From 13-2-20CM-68-14 sp046733295 (lineage in GTDB: Bacteria; Actinomycetota; Thermoleophilia; Gaiellales; Gaiellaceae), in contig JBKPOY010000031.1 in assembly GCA_046733295.1 (NCBI GenBank), forward strand, positions 99,298-163,297: a stretch of DNA of 64,000 bases, in the 5' to 3' direction. Shown one piece after another: positions 40,074-49,115 of the stretch. The position numbers were made by a program, and so were the translations under genes. A model generated the notes under the pieces. That model was given only the letters and a program-made list of their open reading frames with translations. It was not told the origin of the DNA and made no database searches. How positions within the stretch are numbered: position 1 is the first letter of the stretch; each line of letters starts with the position of its first letter.

Positions 40074-41960
40074 CTAGGCCTGCGCCTGCTCGAACAGCTG
40101 CTCCCACCTCGCGAGGAGGGACTGCAGCTCGTCGCGGGCGGCACGGTGCGCCGTCAGGGTCTCGACGTCCGACCAGTCGTCGGCCAGGCGCCGCTCGAGC
40201 TCCGCGACCGTCTCCTCGCGCTTCGCGATCTCGGCCGCGATCGCGTCCAGCTCGCTGGGGCGGGCCGCCGCCCGGGGCCGCGCCTTGGGGGTCTTCCGCG
40301 TGGCCTCCTTCGGCTTGGGCGGCGCTGCCGCGAGCTCCTCGCGCCGGCGCACGTAGTCGGCCCAGCCGCCGTCGTAGGAATGAATCGTCCCGTCCTCCAC
40401 CGCGAGCGTGCGCTGCGCGACGGCGTCGAGCAGCGCCCGGTCATGTGACACGAGCAGCATCGTTCCCGGGAACGCCTCGAGGGCGGCCTCGAGCGCCTCA
40501 CGGCTCTCGAGGTCGAGATGGTTCGTCGGCTCGTCGAGCAGGAGAAAGTTCGCTCCCGATGCGACGACCAGCGCGAGAGCGAGCCGGCGGCGCTCGCCGC
40601 CCGACAGCTTCGAGACCGCCTTGTCCTGCTCTTGCCAGCCCGAGAAGAGGAAGCGACCGAGCAGGTTCTGCGCCTGCGGGCGCTTCAGCCGCGTCGCCTT
40701 CTGTGCGCATTCGAGAACGCTGCCCGTCTCGTCGAGCTCGACCTCGTGCTGGGAGAAGTACGCGGGGACGACCCCATGCCCGAGCCGCGCCGAGCCGGCG
40801 AGCGGCTCGCGCTTGGCGAGAAGCGTCTCGAGGAGGGTCGTCTTGCCGGAGCCGTTCGGGCCGACGAGTGCGACGTGCTCGCCGCGCTCAAGCGCGATCG
40901 AGACGTCCCGGAGCAACGGCTTGTCGCCTGCGGCCAGCTCGAAGTCCTTCGTCTCGACGACCGTCCGCCCGCTTCGAGGCGGGTCGAGGAAGTCGAAGCC
41001 GAGAGCCTTTCGCCTGACGCTCAGCGCCTCGAGCTCCCCCGTGGCCTCGGCGCGCTCGCGCTCGAGACGGCCGATGTGCGTGAGCTTCGCCTGGGCTTGC
41101 TTCGCCTTGCTCTTCTTGTAGCGGAACCGCTCCACGAAGCGCTCGAGCCGCGCGATGTCCTCGTCGAGGCGTCCCGCGGCCTTGCCGGCGGCGGAGGCGC
41201 GGGCCGCCTTCTCGAGACGCCACGCATGCCAAGGCCCCGCGAAGTAGATCGACCGGCCCCCGCCCAGCTCGAGCACCGCGTTCGTCACGGCCTCCAGGAA
41301 CCAGCGGTCGTGCGCAACGAGGATGATCCCCGCGTCGAGCGTCTGCAGCTCCTGCTCCAGCCATTCCAGGCTCGCCACGTCGAGGTGGTTCGTGGGCTCG
41401 TCGAGCAGCAGCAGGTCGGGATCGCCGCCGAGCGCGCGCGCGAGGGACGCCCGCGTCAGCTCGCCCCCCGAGAACGTGTCGAGCGCGCGGTCGAGGTCGC
41501 GCTCGGCGAACCCGAGGCCGCGGACGACGGAGGCGGCGCGCTCGCGCCAGGCGTAGCCGCCGGCGTGCTCGAGCCGCGCCTGGGCCTCCGCGTACCGGCC
41601 GAGCGTGCCGGCGTCGTGCGCGCCCTCGGCCATCGCCTGCTCGAGCCGCCGCAACTCCTCTTCCGTCGCGACGAGGTCGGAGGCTCCGGAGAGCACGTAC
41701 TCGCGCAGCGACAGGCCCCGCTCGAGCGGCGGCCGCTGGTCGTGGAGGGCAACCCGCGTTCCCTTCGCGAAGACCAGCTCCCCGCCCTGGTGGTCGGTCT
41801 CCCCGTTGAGGATTCGGAGCAGCGTGGTCTTCCCGGCTCCGTTTGGCCCCGACAGCGCGACGCGGTCTCGCCGCTCGACCTTGAAGGAGACGTTGTCGAA
41901 GAGCTGCCAGCCGGACAGCTCCTTCCGGAGTTGGGATGCGATCACGAGCGCCACCGGCAC
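40074..41960 (-). CDS. ABC-F family ATPase
   Basis: Ribosome-associated type ABC protein with no membrane domain, 628 residues. Two ATPase domains: first with GPNGAGKTTLLR (Walker A, about 38), SGGELTRASLARAL and LLLDEPTNHLD; second with GPNGSGKTTLLE, SGGERRRLALALV and LLLDEPTNHLD. Between them is the positively charged linker (KKSKAKQAQAKLTHIGRLERE) that reaches the ribosomal tRNA sites in this family. A C-terminal coiled-coil extension (about 560-628) follows a Pro/Lys stretch. It could be a translation factor or an antibiotic-resistance (ARE) type; sequence alone does not decide. A GTG five codons inside is an alternative start. Confidence 0.88.
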   Translation of the reverse strand: MPVALVIASQLRKELSGWQLFDNVSFKVERRDRVALSGPNGAGKTTLLRILNGETDHQGGELVFAKGTRVALHDQRPPLERGLSLREYVLSGASDLVATEEELRRLEQAMAEGAHDAGTLGRYAEAQARLEHAGGYAWRERAASVVRGLGFAERDLDRALDTFSGGELTRASLARALGGDPDLLLLDEPTNHLDVASLEWLEQELQTLDAGIILVAHDRWFLEAVTNAVLELGGGRSIYFAGPWHAWRLEKAARASAAGKAAGRLDEDIARLERFVERFRYKKSKAKQAQAKLTHIGRLERERAEATGELEALSVRRKALGFDFLDPPRSGRTVVETKDFELAAGDKPLLRDVSIALERGEHVALVGPNGSGKTTLLETLLAKREPLAGSARLGHGVVPAYFSQHEVELDETGSVLECAQKATRLKRPQAQNLLGRFLFSGWQEQDKAVSKLSGGERRRLALALVVASGANFLLLDEPTNHLDLESREALEAALEAFPGTMLLVSHDRALLDAVAQRTLAVEDGTIHSYDGGWADYVRRREELAAAPPKPKEATRKTPKARPRAAARPSELDAIAAEIAKREETVAELERRLADDWSDVETLTAHRAARDELQSLLARWEQLFEQAQA

Positions 41961-41994
41961 AGAGTAGAACCCGCGCCGCCGCGCGAAGCTCGGT

Positions 41995-43419
41995 CTACCT
42001 GACGACCAAAACCGAGAAACCGCTCTTGCTCGGGCTCGACGTCCGCGTGCCCGAGTAGAAGGCGCGAGCCCGCCAGCGGCCGACGGTCGGCGCGACGAAG
42101 GTCGCCGACGCCGTGCCGCCGCTGCCCAGGCGCAGCCGGTACCGGCGCGCGAACTGCCAGCCCATCAGAGGGTCGAATCGGTCGACACGGATCGTGACGC
42201 GCCCTGCCGCCGCCGCGGCAACATGAGCGGTCGCGGAGACCGCCCGGCCCGGCGAGGCCGAGCCGGTGCCGAATGCGATCTGCGTCGTCGTGATCTGGCG
42301 CACGAGGAGCGAGAGCGTGTAGCCGCCCCGAGTGAACCCCCGAGCACGCACGACCGCGAAGTAGTGTCCTGAACCGAGTCGCGTCGTGAGCTGCTGGGAT
42401 CCACTCGAGCCGCAGGCGCAGCCGACCCTGCGGCCGGTCTCGCCGAGCACGCGCAGGTCGAAGGTCGAGGAGCCGCCGGCGCGTAGCCGCACCGTCACGT
42501 CGCTGCGTGCCGGCACGTCGAACCGGTAGAGGTCGACGACGTCGAGCCCGCGTGCGTTCAGTGCGCCGCGGCGGCTCTGCAGGTTTGCGATCGGCACGCC
42601 CGGCGCGGTGTCGTCGGTGCCTGCCGCGCCGGCGGCGAGGTGGTAGCGCTCCGCGCCCGCCCGCGTTCCCTGTGCGGTCACGAGGAGCGTGTAGCGCCCA
42701 CCGTCGTCGGGCCCCGGCGTGAGCGTGAAATACCCACCACAGCGCAGCGAATGGAGCGGCTGCACCCCCGAGAACGACCGGATGCCCGGGCGGTAGAGGG
42801 AGACCGCGACGCACCTGTTTCGAGGGGGCGCGAGGTTGAAGCGGTACGGCGTGCCCGGCCGCATCCGGAACGACCAGGCGTCGTCGAAGTCGACGAGGGG
42901 ATCGACGGTCGAGGTGACGCCACGCCGCGGCAGCGCCTTCCCCGGTGGCCGCGAGGACGGTTCGGGCTGGAAGAGCCTGAACTGGAAGGAGGCGTCCGGC
43001 GAGTCCGCCAATCGCGCCACCTCGATCAGGTACGACGTGCCGGGCTCCACGTTGAACGACAGCGCGGCCTTACCGTTGCGGTCGGTCGCATCGCAAACCT
43101 GCAGGGAGACGCGGGAGCGCACGACCTTGTACACGGCCACGAGGGCGTCGAGGTCGCCCGCCGCGCTGAACCGCAGCACGAGCCTGCCACGCGGGACGTC
43201 GTTGAGCTTGTACCAGAGCGTCCCCGCGGCATCGCCGCAGTAGGTGAAGGGGTCGGCGGCCTCCTTCGTCGCCCCGGCCGTCGACCCGGAAACGGTCGCC
43301 GGCACGCCGATCGCGGAAGCATTAGTGCGGTTGTCGTTCGGGGGCGGGCCCGCCGCTGACGAGGCAGTCGCGACGATCAACGCCGCTCCGATCGTCATCG
43401 CCACGCTCCTGCCGAACAT
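41995..43419 (-). CDS. Secreted protein with PPC-like domains and C-terminal Ig-like domain
   Basis: Function unknown; 474 residues with a signal peptide (MFGRSVAMTIGAALIVATASSAAG). Three or so beta domains follow: PPNDNRTNASAI...GTLWYKL...YLIEVA near the N terminus and LDVVDLYRFDVPARSDVTVRL...GHYFAVV further on match the bacterial pre-peptidase C-terminal (PPC) pattern. The last about 90 residues (TQIAFGTGSASPGRAVSA...FVAPTVGRWRARAFYSG) look like an Ig-like module. No catalytic domain is visible. Monocistronic, ending 34 bases past the ABC-F start on the same strand. Confidence 0.7.
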   Translation of the reverse strand: MFGRSVAMTIGAALIVATASSAAGPPPNDNRTNASAIGVPATVSGSTAGATKEAADPFTYCGDAAGTLWYKLNDVPRGRLVLRFSAAGDLDALVAVYKVVRSRVSLQVCDATDRNGKAALSFNVEPGTSYLIEVARLADSPDASFQFRLFQPEPSSRPPGKALPRRGVTSTVDPLVDFDDAWSFRMRPGTPYRFNLAPPRNRCVAVSLYRPGIRSFSGVQPLHSLRCGGYFTLTPGPDDGGRYTLLVTAQGTRAGAERYHLAAGAAGTDDTAPGVPIANLQSRRGALNARGLDVVDLYRFDVPARSDVTVRLRAGGSSTFDLRVLGETGRRVGCACGSSGSQQLTTRLGSGHYFAVVRARGFTRGGYTLSLLVRQITTTQIAFGTGSASPGRAVSATAHVAAAAAGRVTIRVDRFDPLMGWQFARRYRLRLGSGGTASATFVAPTVGRWRARAFYSGTRTSSPSKSGFSVLVVR

Positions 43420-43505
43420 GCGCCGAAGCTAAGCGCCGTTCTTCACGAGTTCAAGGCGCCGCGCGGAATCCGTACGGGATCCGAACGTCGTCTTTACAGG
43501 CGGCT

Positions 43506-45335
43506 TCAGGCGGGCGTCGGCGCGCGCACGAGCGAGCGGGCCGCGTCCGCGATGTGCCCGGCGTCGATCCCGGCCTCCGCGAGGAGCTCGGCCGGCTTGC
43601 CGGAGTGCGGCATCCCTCTAACGGCGAGCTGGACGACGCGTGGCCGCTCGTCCGAGTCGGCGAGCGCGGACAGCACGGCCTCGCCCAACCCACCCTCGGG
43701 CCAGTGATCCTCGACCGTGACGATCGGCATGGACAGCGACCGGATCCTCTCCTCGTCGAGCGGCTTGATCGAGTAGAGGTCGATCACGCGCGCCTCGATG
43801 CCGTCCTCGGCGAGCGCGTCCGCGGCCCCGAGTGCTTCGTGCACGGTGATCCCGGCCGCGACGAGGGCGACGTCGTCACCGTCCCGCAGCGTCCTCGAGC
43901 CACCGATCTCGAAGTCGTCGTCGGGCCCGTAGATCACGGGCGTGTTGGGCCGAAGCGTTCGCACGTAGACGATCCCGTCGCTGTCGGCCATCTTCCCGAC
44001 GAGCTTCGCGGTCTGATTTCCGTCGCACGGGTGCAGGACGGTCGAGCCGTGGACGCTCCGAATCGCGGCGATGTCCTCGAGCGCCATCTGCGACGGCCCG
44101 TCCTCACCGATCGAGACGCCGGCGTGGGAGCCGGCGAGGCAGTAGTTGGCGCGGCTGATGGCCGACATCCGGATGAAGTCGTAGGCGCGCGAGAGGAACG
44201 CCGCGAACGTCGAGGCGAACGGCTTCCAGCCCGTCACCTGCATGCCGACGGCGGCCGCGACTAGCTGCTGCTCGGCGATGTACATCTCGAAGTACCGCTC
44301 GGGTACCTCCTTCGCGAAGATCTCGGCGAAGGTCGAGTTCGAGACCTCGCCGTCGAGCCCGACGACGTCGCCTCGCGCCTTGCCGAGCGCCGCGAGCGCG
44401 TCACCGTAGGCCTTGCGGGTCGCCACCTCCTCACCGAGCTCGTAACGGGGCAGCTCGAGCGGCAGGCGCAGGCGCTCGCGCGCGCGGCCGATCCCATCCG
44501 GCTTGGCCACGTCGACCTGGAGATCGCGCTTGCCGCCGAGCTCCTCGATCGCCTCGGACGGGTCGTCGAGCGCCTTGCCGTGCCAGCCGAGCTTGTCTTC
44601 GACGGCCTTGACACCCTTGCCCTTGAGCGTCCGGGCGACGATCACGGTGGGCTTGCCGGTTTCGACCGCCTCCGCATAGGCGCGATCGATTGCCTCGACG
44701 TCGTGCCCGTCGATCTCGAGCGCATGCCAGCCGAACGCCCGGGCCCGCTTTGCGTACGAGTCGAGATCCCAGCCGTGCATCGTCTCGCCGCGCTGTCCGA
44801 GCCGGTTGACGTCGATGATCGCGATCAGGTTGTCGAGCTGGTAGTGGTCGGCGTGCTCGAACGCCTCCCACTGCGAGCCCTCGGCCATCTCGCTGTCGCC
44901 GATCAGGACCCACGCGCGCATCCCCGTTTGGTCGAGCTTCTTGCCGGCGAGCGCCATTCCGACCCCGTAGGGGAGCCCCTGCCCGAGGGATCCGGTCGCG
45001 ACGTCGACCCACGGGATCCGCGGCGTCGGGTGGCCCTCGAAGATGCTGTCGAACTGCCGATAGCTCATCAGCTCGTCGTCCGAGATCGCCCCGGCCGCCC
45101 GGAACATCGCGTAGAGCAAGGTCGACGCGTGCCCCTTCGAGAAGACGAGGCGGTCGTTTGCAGGGTCCTTTGGATTGTCGAAGTCGTAGCGGAGGTACTT
45201 CGCGAGCAGCACGGCCATCAGGTCGGCTGCCGACATGCCGGAGCTCGGGTGGCCCGATTTCGCGGCCGCCGCCGTGCGGACGGAGTCGACCCGGAGCTGC
45301 TGCCCCAGTTCCCGCCAGAGCTCGACGTCGTTCAT
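43506..45335 (-). CDS. tkt: Transketolase
   Basis: Thiamine-diphosphate enzyme of the non-oxidative pentose phosphate pathway. The 609 residues show HPSSGMSAADLMAVL, FSKGHAS (catalytic His), GSLGQGLPYGVGMAL, GDSEMAEGSQWEA with IDVNRLGQ (ThDP/Mg motif GDx-N), then EMYIAEQQLVAAAVGM (catalytic Glu), GVSIGEDGPSQMALED and HPCDGNQT. At about 610 residues it is shorter than the common 660-700 residue form and keeps the two-domain order plus C-terminal domain. A long in-frame upstream extension is shadow of the divergent rpiB gene. Divergent promoter region of 51 bases. Confidence 0.93.
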   Translation of the reverse strand: MNDVELWRELGQQLRVDSVRTAAAAKSGHPSSGMSAADLMAVLLAKYLRYDFDNPKDPANDRLVFSKGHASTLLYAMFRAAGAISDDELMSYRQFDSIFEGHPTPRIPWVDVATGSLGQGLPYGVGMALAGKKLDQTGMRAWVLIGDSEMAEGSQWEAFEHADHYQLDNLIAIIDVNRLGQRGETMHGWDLDSYAKRARAFGWHALEIDGHDVEAIDRAYAEAVETGKPTVIVARTLKGKGVKAVEDKLGWHGKALDDPSEAIEELGGKRDLQVDVAKPDGIGRARERLRLPLELPRYELGEEVATRKAYGDALAALGKARGDVVGLDGEVSNSTFAEIFAKEVPERYFEMYIAEQQLVAAAVGMQVTGWKPFASTFAAFLSRAYDFIRMSAISRANYCLAGSHAGVSIGEDGPSQMALEDIAAIRSVHGSTVLHPCDGNQTAKLVGKMADSDGIVYVRTLRPNTPVIYGPDDDFEIGGSRTLRDGDDVALVAAGITVHEALGAADALAEDGIEARVIDLYSIKPLDEERIRSLSMPIVTVEDHWPEGGLGEAVLSALADSDERPRVVQLAVRGMPHSGKPAELLAEAGIDAGHIADAARSLVRAPTPA

Positions 45336-45386
45336 TCGGCCTCCCTTGGTAGTCGGCGTGCGCTTCCGCTGTAACGTAACGGTCCG

Positions 45387-45845
45387 ATGAGAGTGGCAGT
45401 CGCGTTCGACCATCGCGGCGTGCGGCTTCGTGAAACCGTTCTCTCGGAGCTCGAAGCGCTCGGCCACGAGACGATCGATCTGGGCACCGACACGGACGCC
45501 GAGCGCATCGACTACCCCGACAAAGCGCGCGAGCTGGGCGAGTCGATCCAGAACCGCGACGCCGAGCGGGGGATCCTCGTCTGCGGCTCCGGCGTCGGCG
45601 CATCGGTGGCCGCCTCGAAGCTCGACGGAATCCGCGCGGCGATCTGCCACGACGTGTACTCGGCCCACCAGGGGGTAGAGCACGATGATCTCAACGTACT
45701 CTGCCTCGGTTCCGAGGTGGTGGGGCCGTCCCTCGCGGTCGACCTGGTGCGGGCGTTCCTGCACGCGCGGTTCGACGGCGGGGAACCGTACGCAGGCCGA
45801 CTTCGCAAGATCGAGGAGCTAGAGAAGGGAACCGCACATGTCTGA
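45387..45845 (+). CDS. rpiB: Ribose-5-phosphate isomerase B
   Basis: Interconverts ribose-5-P and ribulose-5-P; 152 residues. VAVAFDHRGVRLRETV opens the fold, LGTDTDAERIDYPDKA follows, and GILVCGSGVGASVAASKLDGIRAA carries the catalytic Cys and anion hole. H in CHDVYSAHQGVEHDDLNVLCLG matches the RpiB pattern (ARxHNDANVL in most homologues is here HQGVEHDDLNVL, a conservative variant). The gene overlaps tal by 8 bases and begins the pentose-phosphate operon. Confidence 0.92.
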   Translation: MRVAVAFDHRGVRLRETVLSELEALGHETIDLGTDTDAERIDYPDKARELGESIQNRDAERGILVCGSGVGASVAASKLDGIRAAICHDVYSAHQGVEHDDLNVLCLGSEVVGPSLAVDLVRAFLHARFDGGEPYAGRLRKIEELEKGTAHV

Positions 45846-46944
45846 ATCGCGCTTACACCAGCTTTCCGCGCTCGGCCAGAGCGTCTGGATCGATTTTCTC
45901 TCCCGCGAGATGCTGCGCTCGGGGAAGCTCGGTCGGTTGATGGCTGAGGATGCCGTCGTCGGCGTCACCTCCAACCCGACGATCTTCGAAAAGGCGATCT
46001 CCTCGGGGGACGCCTACGACGACGAGCTCAGGGACCTGTTGACCGAAACCGACGACGCGAAGGAGATCTTCTGGGCCCTGGCGTCGAAGGACGTCGGCGA
46101 TGCCTGCGACCTGCTCCGCGCCGTCTGGGACGCCGGGGGCGGGCAGGACGGCTACGTGTCGATCGAGGTCGACCCGAATCTCGCCGGCGACACCGAGGGG
46201 ACGATCGCCGAGGCACAGCACCTCCACGACACGATCGACAGGCCGAACCTCTACGTGAAGATCCCGGCCACGAAGGCGGGGTTGCCGGCGATCGAGGAGA
46301 TGATCGCACGGGGCCGGAACATCAACGTCACGCTGATCTTCTCGCTGCAACGGTACGAGGAAGTCGCCGAGGCGTACATCCGCGGCCTCGAGCGCCTGGT
46401 CGAGAGCGGCGGCGACCCGTCGAAGGTGGCGTCGGTCGCGAGCTTCTTCGTCTCGCGCGTCGACACCGAGGCCGACAAGCGGCTCGACGAGACCGGCGGC
46501 CACGAGGAGCTGAAAGGCAAGCTCGCGGTCGCGAACGCGAAGCTCGCTTACCAGCGGTTCAAGCGTATTTTCAGCGGCGATCGCTGGGATGCACTCGCGG
46601 CGAAGGGCGCGACGCGGCAGCGCTGCCTGTGGGCCTCGACGTCGACGAAGAACCCGGACTACCGCGACGTCCTCTACGTCGAGGAGCTGATCGGCCCGGA
46701 AACGGTCGACACGATGCCCGAGGAAACGATCCTGGCTTTCCAGGACCACGGCGAAGTCGCGTTGACGCTCGAGCGGGGGATCGACGAGGCCGAACGTCTC
46801 TTCGAGCAGCTGGCCGAGGCGGGCGTCGACTACGACGACGTCGTCCGCGTGCTCGAGGAGGAAGGCGTCCAGAAGTTCGCCGACTCTTTCTCCGAGCTCC
46901 TGGACGGCATCCGCGCGAAGCGCGGCGAGCTCGCCGCGGCGTGA
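45838..46944 (+). CDS. tal: Transaldolase
   Basis: Moves a dihydroxyacetone unit between sugar phosphates. The 368-residue length fits the actinobacterial subfamily. VVGVTSNPTIFEKAI is the N-terminal signature, YVSIEVDPNLAGDT follows, LYVKIPATKAGLPAIEEM holds the Schiff-base Lys, and NINVTLIFSLQRYEEVAEAY, SFFVSRVDTEADK and LWASTSTKNPDY complete the barrel. Overlaps rpiB at its start and the hydrolase gene at its stop (GTGA). Confidence 0.95.
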   Translation: MSESRLHQLSALGQSVWIDFLSREMLRSGKLGRLMAEDAVVGVTSNPTIFEKAISSGDAYDDELRDLLTETDDAKEIFWALASKDVGDACDLLRAVWDAGGGQDGYVSIEVDPNLAGDTEGTIAEAQHLHDTIDRPNLYVKIPATKAGLPAIEEMIARGRNINVTLIFSLQRYEEVAEAYIRGLERLVESGGDPSKVASVASFFVSRVDTEADKRLDETGGHEELKGKLAVANAKLAYQRFKRIFSGDRWDALAAKGATRQRCLWASTSTKNPDYRDVLYVEELIGPETVDTMPEETILAFQDHGEVALTLERGIDEAERLFEQLAEAGVDYDDVVRVLEEEGVQKFADSFSELLDGIRAKRGELAAA

Positions 46945-47747
46945 GCGCGACGAAGCAAGCGGAGCTGCATCACGAGGTAGCCGGCTCGGGAGCTCCTGTT
47001 GTGCTCGTCCACGCCGGGATCTGTGACAGCCGAATGTGGGACGGGCAGTGGCAGAGCTTTCAGCGCTCGCATCTCGTCGTCCGCCTCGACCTGCGGGGGT
47101 TCGGGCTCTCGCCCCTCGTTCCGGGGCGCTACTCGCATCCCGGCGACCTGATCGGGTTGCTCGACCGGCTCGGGTTGGGGCCTGCAGCGTTGGTCGGCGC
47201 GTCGCTCGGCGGCGGCGTGTCGCTCCAGGTTGCGGTCGCCCGGCCGGACCTCGTTTCGGCGCTGGTGCTCGTCGGTTCGGGCGTGCGAGGCCACGACTGG
47301 TCCGACTACGTCACGCAGGCATGGGCGGTGGAGGAGGCGGCTTTGGCGCGAGGCGATCTCGACGCCGCGGTCGAAGGGAATCTTCGGGCTTGGATCGACG
47401 GGCCGGACCGTGACCCCGAGGCCGTTGATCCCGACGTTCGGCAGAAGGTCGGAGAGATGCAGCGGCGCGGGTTCGAGCTCTGGCTGGACGGCGCCGACGA
47501 GGCCGAAGAGGAGCCCCTCGTTTCCGACGTGCGCGAGCGGCTGGGCGAGATCTCGGTCCCGACGCTCGTGCTCGTCGGCGAGCACGACGTGTCCGACGTC
47601 CATGTCGTGGCCGAACGGCTCGAGCGGGAGATCCCCGGCTCCCGCCGCGTGACGGTCGAGGGCGCGGGCCACCTGGTGAACCTCGAGCGGCCCGAGGTCT
47701 TCGAGGATCTCGTGCTCGAATTCCTCGCCGAGGTCGAGGCCGCGTAA
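46941..47747 (+). CDS. Alpha/beta hydrolase (enol-lactonase-like) within the pentose phosphate operon
   Basis: 268-residue alpha/beta-hydrolase. The nucleophile elbow is VGASLGGGVSL (Ser), the acid is in VLVGEHDVSD and the His in EGAGHLVNLERPEVF; the oxyanion region is VLVHAGICDSRMW. The closest pattern is 3-oxoadipate enol-lactonase/PcaD-like. It sits between tal and pgi with a 4-base overlap and zero spacing, so it is co-translated with sugar-phosphate genes. No 6-phosphogluconolactonase (SOL/DevB or YbhE type) is present in this operon, and this lactonase-like protein could fill that step; that is inference. GTG start. Confidence 0.8.
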   Translation: MSATKQAELHHEVAGSGAPVVLVHAGICDSRMWDGQWQSFQRSHLVVRLDLRGFGLSPLVPGRYSHPGDLIGLLDRLGLGPAALVGASLGGGVSLQVAVARPDLVSALVLVGSGVRGHDWSDYVTQAWAVEEAALARGDLDAAVEGNLRAWIDGPDRDPEAVDPDVRQKVGEMQRRGFELWLDGADEAEEEPLVSDVRERLGEISVPTLVLVGEHDVSDVHVVAERLEREIPGSRRVTVEGAGHLVNLERPEVFEDLVLEFLAEVEAA

Positions 47748-49115
47748 GTGGCCGTCGCCACGACTCAGCTCGTCGAGCGGATCTGGGCGCGCGACCCGAC
47801 CGTCTGGACGGGGAGTGACGAGGCCGACTGGCTCGGCTGGCTCGACGAGCCCCAGCGGATGCGCGAGCGGATCGGCGAGCTGCTGCAGTTCGTCGAGAAC
47901 GTCGCCGCTCCGGGGACGATCGACACCTTCGTCGTGATGGGAATGGGCGGCTCGAGCCTCGCGCCGATCGTGTTCGGCCGGAGCTTCGAGGGCTCGGGCC
48001 TCCGGGTGCTCGACACGACACACCCGGCCGCAGTCCGACGGGCGGCCGAGGAGCTCGATTACGACCGAACGCTCTTCATCGCCTCCTCGAAGTCCGGAAC
48101 GACCCTCGAGACGCGCTCGCACCTGGACTTCTTCTGGGAGCGCAACGGCGGCCGAGGGGAATACTTCGCCGCGATCACCGACCCGAGCTCCGACCTCGAG
48201 GCCCTCGCCCGCGAGCGCGGCTTCCTCGAGGTCTTCCGCGGAGAGCCCGCGATCGGCGGCCGCTACTCGGCGCTGTCCCCGTTCGGCCTCGTGCCCGCGG
48301 CCTTGCTTGGCATCGATCTCGAGCGCCTGCTGGAGCGGGCGGCCGAAATGGTCGAGGCGTGCCGCCTTGCCGACGGGAACCCCGGACTCGAGCTCGGGGT
48401 CCAGCTGGGGGAGAGCTGGCGCGAGGGCCGCGACAAGGTCTGCTTGGACGCGACCGACGGTGGCTTCGGGCTCTGGGCCGAGCAGCTGATCGCGGAATCC
48501 ACCGGCAAGGACGACAAGGGCCTCGTGCCGGCACCCGGTGAGCCCGCGGCGGGGCCCGATCGCCAACGGGGCGAGGTCCGGCTCGAAGACCCCTACGAGC
48601 TCAGCCAGGAGTTTTTCCGCTGGGAGTTCGCGGTCGCGGTCGCGGGCTCGTACCTCGGGATCAATCCGTTCGACCAGCCGAACGTGCAAGCCGCGAAGGA
48701 CAAGACCAACGAGGTGCTGCAGGGCGGAGCGATCGCGCTGGAGCCCGCGTCGTCAGTGGACGAGCTGTTCGCCCAGGCGCGCCCCGGCGACTACGTCGCC
48801 ATCCAGGCGTTCGTCGACCCTGAACTCGAGGAGAAGCTCCGGCCGTTGATCGACCGGGCACGCGACGAGACGGGTTGCGTCGTCACCCACGGGCTCGGGC
48901 CGCGGTACCTGCACTCGACCGGCCAGCTCCACAAGGGGGGACCGAACACCGGCCTTTTCCTGCAAGTCGTCGACGATCCCGGGGAGGAGCTCGACATCCC
49001 GGGCCGGCCCTTCGGCTTCGCGCGGCTGATCCGCGCCCAGGCGGCCGGCGACTTCGAGTCCCTGAAGGAGCGCGGCCGGCGTGTCGCGCGCGTGCGACTG
49101 GAGGAGGTGACGTGA
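47748..49115 (+). CDS. pgi: Glucose-6-phosphate isomerase
   Basis: Interconverts glucose-6-P and fructose-6-P; 455 residues, the shorter bacterial form. FVVMGMGGSSLAP is the first phosphate-binding loop, FIASSKSGTTLETRSHLDFF the SIS-domain signature, FREV-like AAITDPSSDLEALARERGF follows, then GGRYSALSPFGLVPAALLGID and GVQLGESWREGRDK. The C-terminal SIS part ends with HSTGQLHKGGPNTGLFLQV (catalytic region). Start GTG directly after the previous TAA. It overlaps gnd by 4 bases. Confidence 0.92.
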   Translation: MAVATTQLVERIWARDPTVWTGSDEADWLGWLDEPQRMRERIGELLQFVENVAAPGTIDTFVVMGMGGSSLAPIVFGRSFEGSGLRVLDTTHPAAVRRAAEELDYDRTLFIASSKSGTTLETRSHLDFFWERNGGRGEYFAAITDPSSDLEALARERGFLEVFRGEPAIGGRYSALSPFGLVPAALLGIDLERLLERAAEMVEACRLADGNPGLELGVQLGESWREGRDKVCLDATDGGFGLWAEQLIAESTGKDDKGLVPAPGEPAAGPDRQRGEVRLEDPYELSQEFFRWEFAVAVAGSYLGINPFDQPNVQAAKDKTNEVLQGGAIALEPASSVDELFAQARPGDYVAIQAFVDPELEEKLRPLIDRARDETGCVVTHGLGPRYLHSTGQLHKGGPNTGLFLQVVDDPGEELDIPGRPFGFARLIRAQAAGDFESLKERGRRVARVRLEEVT

